A stretch of DNA of 16,358 nt, from NCBI GenBank assembly GCA_043424615.1, contig JBHWOX010000054.1, positions 1 through 16,358 of the forward strand, written 5' to 3'. Below the pieces are notes generated by a model, which searched no databases, was not told where the DNA came from, and saw only the letters and a program-made list of their open reading frames with translations. The first letter of the stretch is position 1; the number at the start of each line of letters is the position of its first letter. Source of the stretch: JAUNQW01 sp043424615. Its GTDB lineage: Bacteria > Bacillota > Bacilli > Lactobacillales > Carnobacteriaceae_A. Shown one piece after another: positions 1 to 6,744 of this stretch. The position numbers were made by a program, and so were the translations under genes.

Positions 1-14
1 GGAGGAATATAATT

Positions 15-788
15 ATGGCTGAAGGAGTATTTTACAAAGACGAACAAGGGAACTATGCTTTTGATGTAGATGTATTACAGGGGGCTTTCAAAGAAGCGCG
101 TGAAATCTATAAAGAACGTGGATTCATGCGTGAGATGGGACAAGGTGTAGCACCTGCCATCACAACAGTTGACATGGCGAAAGCTTGGATGTCAGATGGA
201 CATGCTTTCACTTGTGAGAACAATGATGAAATCTGTGCAAATGCTAAAAAAGTTTTAGATGCTGGACGTGAAGCAGGAGTTCCAATTTTCCATACTACAA
301 CTGGATATTGGGGAGAAGAGCAACACGACTTACCTCGTTGGGATGAAAAAATTCCGATGTCAACATTAAAACTTGATTCTGACTGGATGGAGATCGACCC
401 TAAATTAGATCCTCAACCAGAAGAACCAGTGATCGTCAAAAAATATGCATCTAACTTCCACGGAACGAACTTAAACGACATTCTTACATTTTTAGGTGTC
501 GATACTTTAATCGTTATGGGTGCTACTTCATGTGCTTGTGTACGCCACACTGTTATGGATTCAACAGGTCATGGATTCAAGACACTCATCCCTGAAGGAA
601 CAGTTGGTGACCGTGTACCAGGAGTTATCGAATGGAATATGTTCGATATGGAAGCTAAATTCGCAGACGTTAAAACTGTAGATGAAGTTTGTGAATACTT
701 GAAAGGTATTGATGACTCTGTTTACACTAAACACGAACGTCATGATGTTAAATACAACGAAGTAGCAGAAGATATTCCTGAATACTAA
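15..788 (+). CDS. N-carbamoylsarcosine amidase (isochorismatase-like cysteine hydrolase)
   Basis: This cytoplasmic enzyme (257 aa) is predicted to hydrolyse N-carbamoylsarcosine to sarcosine, CO2 and ammonia, the last step before sarcosine in creatinine/N-methylhydantoin breakdown. The isochorismatase-like catalytic triad is visible: Asp53 in TTVDMAKAW, Lys142 in VIVKKYAS and Cys175 in SCACVRHT. The block GDRVPGVIEWNMFD (198-211) and the CVRHT motif are typical of true N-carbamoylsarcosine amidohydrolases rather than of nicotinamidases or isochorismatases. The ATG is preceded by GGAGGA at the very edge of the window, so promoter and upstream genes cannot be seen. A strong terminator follows 16 bases after the stop. 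The sarcosine-type reductase genes at 2010-4971 supply an obvious use for the product. A related amidase acting on another ureido compound is possible but less likely. Confidence 0.88.
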   Translation: MAEGVFYKDEQGNYAFDVDVLQGAFKEAREIYKERGFMREMGQGVAPAITTVDMAKAWMSDGHAFTCENNDEICANAKKVLDAGREAGVPIFHTTTGYWGEEQHDLPRWDEKIPMSTLKLDSDWMEIDPKLDPQPEEPVIVKKYASNFHGTNLNDILTFLGVDTLIVMGATSCACVRHTVMDSTGHGFKTLIPEGTVGDRVPGVIEWNMFDMEAKFADVKTVDEVCEYLKGIDDSVYTKHERHDVKYNEVAEDIPEY

Positions 789-803
789 GTTGTTAGTGAA
801 AAT

Positions 804-839
804 AAAAAAGGGGAAAAGCATTTGCTTTTCCCCTTTTTT
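804..839. terminator. Bidirectional rho-independent terminator between convergent genes
   Basis: A long perfect stem pairs bases 804-820 with 823-839, with core GGGGAAAAGCA / TGCTTTTCCCC. Runs of A on the left and T on the right let it end the amidase transcript on the plus strand and the convergent reductase transcript on the minus strand. Confidence 0.93.
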
Positions 840-852
840 TAAATTAATGATT

Positions 853-1809
853 TTATAAAGACCAATCAATTTCTGGCCCATAAGGAACAATTTGATTGGG
901 ATTAATCGGATCATGACTGCGATAGTAGTGGTTTTGAATATGGTCAAAATTAACGGTATCTTTCACTTCTGGCATATTATAGATGCGTTTGGTGTAGTTC
1001 CATGTGTTTTCATAGTCTGTCAGGTGTCTAAGATTGCACTTGAAATGGCCATAGTAGACATGTTCAAAACGCACAAGGGTACAGAATAGACGAATATCAG
1101 CCTCAGTGAAGCGGTCTCCTACTAGATAATCGTGGTCAGTTAAAATGTCTTCCACCCGATCTAAAGCTTCAAAGACTTGCTTGCATTCTTGTTCGTAAAC
1201 GTCTTGTTCAGTAGCAAAACCGGCTTTGTAAACGCCATTATTAAGTTTGTCATAAATATAATCATTAATCTCATCAATTTCTTCTATTAATTCTTCAGGA
1301 CAATAGTCACCTTCTTGGGCTCCAATATCATCAAAAGCGGAATTGAACATACGGATGATATCTGAAGACTCGTTATTAACGATAGTGTCTTGTTTTTTAT
1401 CATAGAGCACCGGCACCGTTACCCGTCCAGTCATTTGGGGGTCAACATGGGTGTAAACTTGGTAAAGATAGTCAGCATTTAAGATAGGGTCGGGAATCAT
1501 TCCTTCATAATCATCAAAGGTCCAACCATGTTCACGCATGATGGGGTTAACAATTGAGAGCGAAATCATATCTTCAAGCCCTTTAAGTGATCGCATGATT
1601 AAGCAACGACTTGCCCACGGACAAGCATAGGATACATATAAGTGATAACGGTCAGCTTCGGCTTTAAAACCCCCCTGACCAGTGGGACCGGGGCTTCCGT
1701 CAGGAGTCACCCAATTTCTAAAAGTAGACTCATTTCTTACAAAATGACCTCCTTGTTTTTCTGTATCGTACCACTTGTCATACCATTGTCCATCAATTAA
1801 TTTACCCAT
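853..1809 (-). CDS. Glutathionyl-hydroquinone reductase, Xi-class glutathione transferase (YqjG/ECM4 family)
   Basis: The protein (318 aa) belongs to the Xi-class glutathione transferases, which reduce glutathionyl-hydroquinones through a cysteine. The N-terminal thioredoxin-like half carries the hallmark WVTPDGSPGPTG (33-44) and the catalytic CPW motif with Cys63. The conserved RYHLYVS, GRVTVPVLYDKK and NNESSDIIRMFN blocks follow, then a helical C-terminal half with NNGVYKAGFAT and the LVRFEHVYYGHFKCN region. I start at the ATG at 1809 because MGKLIDGQWYD matches the family N-terminus and AAAGGATG sits 9-10 bases upstream. The open frame runs 66 codons further up but that part is not family-like. 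It lies between the amidase and the grd operon but on the opposite strand, so a direct role in that pathway is not implied. A general redox or detoxification role is likely. Confidence 0.93.
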   Translation of the reverse strand: MGKLIDGQWYDKWYDTEKQGGHFVRNESTFRNWVTPDGSPGPTGQGGFKAEADRYHLYVSYACPWASRCLIMRSLKGLEDMISLSIVNPIMREHGWTFDDYEGMIPDPILNADYLYQVYTHVDPQMTGRVTVPVLYDKKQDTIVNNESSDIIRMFNSAFDDIGAQEGDYCPEELIEEIDEINDYIYDKLNNGVYKAGFATEQDVYEQECKQVFEALDRVEDILTDHDYLVGDRFTEADIRLFCTLVRFEHVYYGHFKCNLRHLTDYENTWNYTKRIYNMPEVKDTVNFDHIQNHYYRSHDPINPNQIVPYGPEIDWSL

Positions 1810-1846
1810 ATTATCTACATCCTTTCGAATTTGAAATATCATATTT

Positions 1847-1875
1847 ATAGTAACAGAGAAATAAATAACTATCAA
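1847..1875 (-). promoter_or_regulatory. Promoter of the glutathionyl-hydroquinone reductase gene
   Basis: On the minus strand TTGATA (1875-1870) and TACTAT (1852-1847) are separated by 17 bases, a good SigA-type spacing. They sit about 40 bases upstream of the chosen ATG at 1809. The promoter is divergent from the grdX promoter in the same 200-base intergenic region. Confidence 0.6.
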
Positions 1876-1929
1876 AATAAAGGCATGAAACGAGCTACTT
1901 ATAAACATAAATGTTTTTGGGTAAATCCT

Positions 1930-1958
1930 TTGATTGTGGCGATGGAAACGGTTACAAT
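1930..1958 (+). promoter_or_regulatory. SigA-type promoter of the grdX operon
   Basis: TTGATT (1930-1935) and TACAAT (1953-1958) with a 17-base spacer lie about 50 bases upstream of the grdX start. No other comparable hexamer pair was seen in this divergent intergenic region on the plus strand. It would drive grdX and both component B genes. Confidence 0.7.
1943..1956 (+). promoter_or_regulatory. cre site (CcpA operator) overlapping the -10 of the grdX promoter
   Basis: TGGAAACGGTTACA matches the catabolite-responsive element consensus TGWAAACGNTNWCA at 13 of 14 positions; only the W at position 3 is G. It covers the spacer and the first four bases of the -10 hexamer. Binding of CcpA there would be expected to block the promoter when preferred sugars are available. 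Confidence 0.65.
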
Positions 1959-2009
1959 AAAGGTGTATTAGGATACCTAATAAATATGAATTGAGGGAGT
2001 GGTTCATGT

Positions 2010-2402
2010 TTGATTATTTCAAATAATAAGCTAGTAGTTAATAAGTTTGAAAATGTAATAAGTGTTGATGGCTTATTTAGAGATGTACTCATTCAAGCCC
2101 GTGATTTAGTTTATCTAGGTCATAAACTTGAAACCCATCCATTATTTGCCAGTATTGGAATGATGCATTCCCCAACTCGTTCAATTATTTTATCTGATGA
2201 AAGAGTTTACGATGAGCTTTCTTTAACGACGATTAGTCAGAGCATAGAAAAATATGAGAGAACGATGGGAATTCGAAATGTCAAAGAAAAGCAAACAGAA
2301 GATTTCGAATTGATCGATTTACAATTACTGGAAGCGGCCCTCAACGAACTTGAAATGATTGAGAAAGGTGATGTTCATGAGATTAGAATTTCAAAAAATT
2401 AA
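2010..2402 (+). CDS. grdX: GrdX family protein
   Basis: This small cytoplasmic protein (130 aa) resembles GrdX, which travels with glycine/sarcosine/betaine reductase genes and has no settled biochemical role. Supporting segments are the N-terminal IISNNKLVVNK, the block VDGLFRDVLIQARDLVYLGHKLETHPL (given here by position, about residues 19-45) and SPTRSIILSDE. I use the TTG at 2010, because GAGGGAGTG (1993-2001) is a suitable Shine-Dalgarno. An ATG four bases earlier (2006) is in a different frame and stops after six codons. The 3' end overlaps the next gene by 26 bases, which points to translational coupling. The frame is first in the operon, just behind the cre-overlapped promoter. Confidence 0.85.
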   Translation: MIISNNKLVVNKFENVISVDGLFRDVLIQARDLVYLGHKLETHPLFASIGMMHSPTRSIILSDERVYDELSLTTISQSIEKYERTMGIRNVKEKQTEDFELIDLQLLEAALNELEMIEKGDVHEIRISKN

Positions 2403-3666
2403 AATAGATGACATCGTCTTTGGAGATGAACATAAAATTGAAGGCCATCAATTAGTTCTCGACAAAGATGCTTTATTAGAAGAACTCAAAAAGGGGACGG
2501 GGATTAAAGACGTCGATATTTCCATTGCCTTACCAGGCGAAAAGAAACGAATCATCCCTGTGAAAGACTGTATTGAACCCCGCTGCAAAGTGTCAGGAGG
2601 GGAAGGTGGCTTCCCTGGTGTGATAGATGAGATTGAACAAACAGGATCTGGTGAAGTAAAAGTTTTGGATGGTGTCGCCGTAGTGACTATCGGTGATATT
2701 GTAGGTTTCCAAGAAGGAATTATTGATATGTTTGGCGAGGGAGCCAAATGGACGCCATTCTCAAAAACGTGCAATATTGTTGTTGATATCACTCCTGAAG
2801 ACGGGCTTTCACCTCACGAACATGAAGAAGCCGTTCGCAAGTTAGGTTTAACTGCCGCGAATTTAATCGGAGAGATAGCACGAGATGTTGAGCATGATGA
2901 GGTTGAAGTGTTTGAAATGGGAAGTATGGCTGAAGAAGATAAAAAATATCCAGACCTTCCTAAAATTGTTTATGTTGAAATGTTAATTTCACAAGGCTTG
3001 CTCCATGATGGTTATATTTATGGTCATAATTCAGGTAATCTTTTACCGACCTATATTCATCCTAATGAGGAAATGGACCAAGCAGTGATTTCAGGAAACT
3101 GTGTGGCTGCCTGCGATAAAATAACTACCTACCAGCATCAAAACAATGCTGTTGTCAAAGAGTTATATAAATTACACGGTAAAGAAATTAATTTTGCGGG
3201 TATCATTTTATCTCCTGAATTAACGACCATGGATGGTAAATTAATAAACCGAGACTATGTCGCTAAAATTGCCCAGCAAATGGGAGCTGACGGAGCCATT
3301 ATTTCGGAAGAAGGATACGGCAACCCAGACTCCGACTTGGTCATGATCTGTGAAGCACTCGAAAATAATGGAACAAAAACGGTCCTCATTACAGATGAAT
3401 GTTCTGGATGGGATGGAACTTCTCAACCATTGACTGACGCCAAAGATGAAGCGGTGGCTGTTATTTCAACAGGAAATGTTTCCCATGTGGTTGAAATGGA
3501 AGCTGCTGATGAAATTATTGGTGATCCAGAAGCTATTGCTAATATCGCTGGAGGTTGGGACGGCGCCTATAATCCTGAAACAGGTGAAATGAAATGTGAA
3601 TTAAATGCTGTCATTGGATCGACTTCCGAAATCGGTTTCCACGACGCTTCTTGTAAGTTGTATTAG
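2377..3666 (+). CDS. Glycine/sarcosine/betaine reductase component B, alpha/beta proprotein (GrdE/GrdG/GrdI family)
   Basis: This is the non-selenium proprotein of component B, which binds the amine substrate and hands its carboxymethyl group to the selenoprotein. Family members are cut autocatalytically before a cysteine that becomes a carbonyl (pyruvoyl-type) group; the site is visible as GNCVAACDK with Asn241-Cys242. Length (429 aa) is normal for the family. I start at ATG 2377 (MRLEFQKI), which matches the usual MRLEL-like N-terminus and sits 6 bases after AAAGGTG; frames opening at 2359 or 2371 give non-family residues. The gene overlaps grdX by 26 bases, and the selenoprotein starts 15 bases after its stop. 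The substrate cannot be read from the sequence. Sarcosine (GrdG) is favoured because an N-carbamoylsarcosine amidase is close by; glycine (GrdE) or betaine (GrdI) remain possible. Confidence 0.92.
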   Translation: MRLEFQKIKIDDIVFGDEHKIEGHQLVLDKDALLEELKKGTGIKDVDISIALPGEKKRIIPVKDCIEPRCKVSGGEGGFPGVIDEIEQTGSGEVKVLDGVAVVTIGDIVGFQEGIIDMFGEGAKWTPFSKTCNIVVDITPEDGLSPHEHEEAVRKLGLTAANLIGEIARDVEHDEVEVFEMGSMAEEDKKYPDLPKIVYVEMLISQGLLHDGYIYGHNSGNLLPTYIHPNEEMDQAVISGNCVAACDKITTYQHQNNAVVKELYKLHGKEINFAGIILSPELTTMDGKLINRDYVAKIAQQMGADGAIISEEGYGNPDSDLVMICEALENNGTKTVLITDECSGWDGTSQPLTDAKDEAVAVISTGNVSHVVEMEAADEIIGDPEAIANIAGGWDGAYNPETGEMKCELNAVIGSTSEIGFHDASCKLY

Positions 3667-3681
3667 GAAGGTGAAGGCTAA

Positions 3682-4971
3682 ATGAAAATAATTTATTACC
3701 TTAACCAATTCTTTGGTCAAATTGGTGGAGAAGATATGGCCCATATTGAGCCCGAGTTTAGAGAAGAGGGCGTTGGTCCGGCTATGGCTTTTGGTAATGC
3801 CATGAAAGCCCAAGGTGCGGAATTAGTCGGGACCATTATATGTGGGGATAACTACTTCAATGAGCATAATGATGAATCCTTAGATTTTTTAGAAAAAATT
3901 TATGATGAACATGACGTAGATTTAGTTATTGCAGGGCCTGCTTTTAACGCTGGACGCTATGGAGTGGCTTGTGCGGGTGTCGCCAAGTTTTTTGATGAAA
4001 AAGGGGTCCAAGTCATTTCAGGTATGTATGAAGAAAATCCAGGCTTGCCTGAAACTCGTAAGCATGCCATTACCATTGAAACATCTGATTCGGCCGCAGG
4101 TATGAGAGAGTTTATGCCGAAATTAATCAAAATAGCAAGCAAACTCATCAACGGTGAAAGTTTGAACCCTGAAGAAGATGGCTATTTCATTCAAGGGCGA
4201 CGTTTGACTGAAATTGTAGAAGATATTGGTGCTAAACGTGCTGTAGATATGTTAATGAAGCGTTTGAATGACCAAGACTTCGAAACAGAACTCCCTATGC
4301 CCGAATTTGATGATGTTGATCCTGCACCAGCCATTGTAGACTTATCTAAAGCCACCATCGCTTTAGTGACAACAGGGGGAATCGTACCAGAAGGTAACCC
4401 TGATCACTTGCAGTCAGCATCAGCTCAAAAATGGGTCAAATACGATGTATCTGACCGTGATGCTCTAGGGGAAGAGTATTATACCGTTCATGGTGGTTAC
4501 GATCCTATTTATGCTAACGAAATTCCCGACCGTATTGCTCCTTTAGACGCTATGAAAGATTTAGAAAAACAAGGAATCATTGGTCAAGTTTACCAATATT
4601 TCTACTCAACCACCGGTACGGGGACGGCGGTGGAAGCTTCTGAAAGCTTTGGCCGAGAAATCGGTGAAGAATTAGCTGAAGCTGGAGTAGATGGCGTTAT
4701 TTTAACTTCTACCTGAGGGACCTGTACACGTTGCGGTGCAACGATGGTAAAAGAAATTGAACGCTTTGGTATTCCAATTGTCCATATGGCAACCATTACA
4801 ACTATTTCAGAATCTGTAGGAGCTAACCGCATTGTTCCAACTATTGCTATCCCTTATCCAGTAGGGAATCCTGATTTAGAGGATAAGGAATACGCCTTAC
4901 GCTTGGAAATGACTCAACGAGCGGTGGATGCCTTAGCAGAAGAAGTATCCGATCCCCCTTTATATAACTAG
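3682..4971 (+). CDS. Glycine/sarcosine/betaine reductase component B selenoprotein (GrdB/GrdF/GrdH family), UGA = Sec345
   Basis: This is the selenocysteine subunit of component B. It passes the carboxymethyl group to selenoprotein A, leading finally to acetyl phosphate. Translated straight, the frame meets TGA at 4714-4716, but the downstream frame continues the same protein: ILTST-Sec-GTCTRCGATMVKEI, giving the family's redox motif with Sec345, Cys348 and Cys351. With readthrough the protein is 429 aa, the normal family length, ending DPPLYN. The N-terminal MKIIYYLNQFFGQIGGEDMA is also typical. A Shine-Dalgarno AAGGTGAAGG precedes ATG 3682. The hairpin at 4729-4743 supplies the SECIS. A standard gene caller would break it into a 344-codon frame and a short fragment starting at 4744. 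Sarcosine specificity (GrdF) is inferred from context only. It acts in the cytoplasm with GrdA, GrdC and GrdD, which are not in this window. Confidence 0.94.
4714..4743 (+). promoter_or_regulatory. Selenocysteine UGA codon and SECIS hairpin
   Basis: The UGA (4714-4716) is followed by CGTTGC-GGT-GCAACG (4729-4743), a perfect 6-bp stem with a GGU loop. The loop lies at +19 to +21 after the UGA, the same offset I recall for the E. coli fdhF SECIS, where apical G and U bases contact SelB. The stem is entirely inside the coding sequence, as expected for bacteria. Confidence 0.88.
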
Positions 4972-4980
4972 TCAGTTCTA

Positions 4981-5012
4981 AGGCAGGATCAAGTTATCCT
5001 GCCTGTTTTTTT
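4981..5012 (+). terminator. Rho-independent terminator after the selenoprotein gene
   Basis: AGGCAGGAT (4981-4989) pairs perfectly with ATCCTGCCT (4996-5004) around a 6-base loop and is followed by GTTTTTTT. It separates the reductase genes from the transporter at 5031. No clear promoter fits in the 18 bases after it, so the transporter probably depends on readthrough or on a promoter inside the upstream gene. Confidence 0.92.
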
Positions 5013-5030
5013 ATGGAGGAAGATGCCTAA

Positions 5031-6125
5031 ATGAAAAATAATAAATTCGATGTGATGACTTCTATTAGTGTTGCTGGTTCTCTTATAGCTCTCTTAATTG
5101 GATCTGGATTTGCAACTGGTCAAGAAATCATGCAATACTTTGCGACCTATGGTTACTGGGGAATAGCGACTGTGTTAGTCGTCCTTATTTGTCTTATTTT
5201 TATTTCACTTTATTTGGTCGGTATGGGGAATAAGTATAAATATCAGCCAGCCAATCTCATTTACCCTCATATGTTTGGCGATACGATTGGTAAAATTATG
5301 GACTACTATGTGATATTTTTCATTTACTTGTCATTTATTGTTATGTTGGCAGGAGCCCGAGCCACGGGATTTGAACAATACAACATTAGTGGTTATTGGT
5401 TTGTTATTATATTCGCTATGATTGTTGCCGGTTCTGTATTTTTTGGTTTAGATCGCTTAGTCGACATTATCGGAACAATCGGCCCCATTATCATTCTTCT
5501 CACCTTGATTGTTGCTGTTTGGAGTATCGTCGATAATGCCGAACGGATCCCCGGTGCTATGAATCGTTTAGTTGAATTGAAAGAAGCGGGACTACTGCAG
5601 CGAGCTTCCTCCAACTGGTTGTTTTCTGCGGGGTCATATATTGGTTTTGTCACCTGGTGGCTGATTTCATTTTTAATGAATTTAGGAATCGATGACAAAG
5701 TTTTTAAAGAGACGAAAGTAGGGGTGTTGTGGGGCAGTATCGTTTTTGCCATAGCAACTCTTATCGTTGCTTTTGCGATTTTTATTCAGTTAGACCAACT
5801 TTATGACAGCCAAATTCCAACCTTGGTTCTCGCCCAAGATCTTTCACCTCTTTTAGCTAATATATATTCCATTACCGTCATTTTAGGAATCTATACCACA
5901 GCCGTCACTCTTTTATGGACGGTGGTAGCTCGCTTCTTTGAAGAAGGGTCGAAGGCCTATCGCCTGGCTTGTCTTTTGATTACGGTCCTTGGACTCATTT
6001 TCGCGGTATTAATTGATTTTAATATTTTAGTCAACTACGTTTATGTCATTAATGGTTATTTAGGTATTATTTTCATTCTTGTTGCTGTGATCTATACCTA
6101 CCGTGAAAAATTAAAGCTATTCTAA
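5031..6125 (+). CDS. YkvI-like integral membrane transporter (APC/LeuT-fold type)
   Basis: This 364-aa polytopic membrane protein has roughly ten hydrophobic segments and the first-helix signature IGSGFATGQEIMQYF (about residues 22-36), characteristic of YkvI-type proteins distantly related to amino-acid transporters. The glycine-rich break in helix 1 fits a LeuT-like substrate site. GGAGGA lies 9 bases before the ATG. The gene sits directly behind the component B selenoprotein, with only a terminator between, so I infer import of the pathway substrate (a creatinine-derived compound, sarcosine, glycine or betaine) or export of an amine product. The family has no well-proven substrate and the sequence does not decide between these. 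An alternative is an unrelated amino-acid transporter. Confidence 0.75.
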   Translation: MKNNKFDVMTSISVAGSLIALLIGSGFATGQEIMQYFATYGYWGIATVLVVLICLIFISLYLVGMGNKYKYQPANLIYPHMFGDTIGKIMDYYVIFFIYLSFIVMLAGARATGFEQYNISGYWFVIIFAMIVAGSVFFGLDRLVDIIGTIGPIIILLTLIVAVWSIVDNAERIPGAMNRLVELKEAGLLQRASSNWLFSAGSYIGFVTWWLISFLMNLGIDDKVFKETKVGVLWGSIVFAIATLIVAFAIFIQLDQLYDSQIPTLVLAQDLSPLLANIYSITVILGIYTTAVTLLWTVVARFFEEGSKAYRLACLLITVLGLIFAVLIDFNILVNYVYVINGYLGIIFILVAVIYTYREKLKLF

Positions 6126-6146
6126 GACCAAGAATTTATATAAGAG

Positions 6147-6182
6147 AAAAAGGGATAAGCCTGCACACTTATTCCTTTTTTT
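6147..6182 (+). terminator. Rho-independent terminator after the transporter
   Basis: AAAAAGGGATAAG (6147-6159) pairs with CTTATTCCTTTTT from 6168, with one G-U pair and an 8-base loop, and runs into a T tract. It closes the transporter transcript. The remaining ~110 bases before the next gene hold no convincing promoter pair; TATGAT at 6248-6253 is a possible -10 with a poor -35. Confidence 0.85.
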
Positions 6183-6295
6183 ACGGCTTTTTACGGCGTC
6201 AAAAAATAAGCCTTTAAATGAAAATGCCTTATCATCTATGGCCCGTTTATGATAGGATAGGGCTAAATGAGAAGAATGGAACGGAGGGAAGCAAA

Positions 6296-6643
6296 ATGAA
6301 ATACAGTTCAGAGGGTTTATATATAAAAAAAGAGAAGGATCACTACCTTATTGGCCTTTCAGATAAAGGTCAAGATGACGTCGGTGATGTTAGCTTTGCT
6401 GACCTGAGCCAGGCTACAGAAGTAAATAAGGGCGACTTTCTCATCAGTGTCGAAGGAGATAAGGCAGTTTCTGACTTTTCTTTTCCTTTATCCGGACGGG
6501 TTTTGGCTTACCACGAAGCCCTGTTAGACCAGGCGGACTTGCTTAATGCCGACACTTCTGAAGACAATTGGATTGTTAGCCTGTCTGCTACAGACCCGGC
6601 AGAATTTGACCAATTAGATGATCATTCCGGCTTTCATGCTTAG
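6296..6643 (+). CDS. gcvH: Glycine cleavage system H-like lipoyl carrier protein
   Basis: This 115-aa cytoplasmic protein aligns along its whole length with GcvH: an N-terminal YSSEGLYIKKEKDHYLIGLSD-like strand region, GDVSFADLSQA (30-40), and the lipoylation hairpin EGDKAVSDFSFPLSG with the lipoyl lysine at Lys56. It then has ALLDQADLLNADTSEDNWIVSLS, matching the usual 'E...N..P..LVN..P...GWI' block. It is a little shorter than typical (about 125-130 aa). I use ATG 6296, which has GGAGGG 6-8 bases upstream and begins at the family N-terminus; the frame is open to 6218 without a ribosome site. No gcvT or gcvP is nearby, so it may act with a distant glycine cleavage system or as a lipoyl relay for 2-oxoacid dehydrogenases. 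Its place beside a glycine-type reductase may or may not be meaningful. Confidence 0.82.
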   Translation: MKYSSEGLYIKKEKDHYLIGLSDKGQDDVGDVSFADLSQATEVNKGDFLISVEGDKAVSDFSFPLSGRVLAYHEALLDQADLLNADTSEDNWIVSLSATDPAEFDQLDDHSGFHA

Positions 6644-6667
6644 CTGTATAGATATGTGATAGGATTA

Positions 6668-6700
6668 AAGGCTATGACGCTAAAGTCAAAGCCTTTTTTT
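6668..6700 (+). terminator. Rho-independent terminator after the gcvH-like gene
   Basis: AAAGGCT-A-TGAC pairs with GTCA-A-AGCCTTT around a short loop and is followed by a run of T. It isolates the ECF transporter operon, whose first gene begins about 45 bases later. Confidence 0.88.
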
Positions 6701-6744
6701 CATGCTTTGATTAAAAACGAAATTCAATTTAAGGAGGTGGGCTT

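Noticed and set aside
853..2007. Longer 384-aa version of the glutathionyl-hydroquinone reductase
   Set aside because: The extra 66 residues are not family-like and lie over the promoter region; the ATG at 1809 has a proper ribosome site and the family N-terminus.
4744..4971. Separate small gene starting MVKEIERFGIPIVHM
   Set aside because: It is the C-terminal end of the selenoprotein read through the UGA at 4714; it continues the same frame and family, and has no Shine-Dalgarno.
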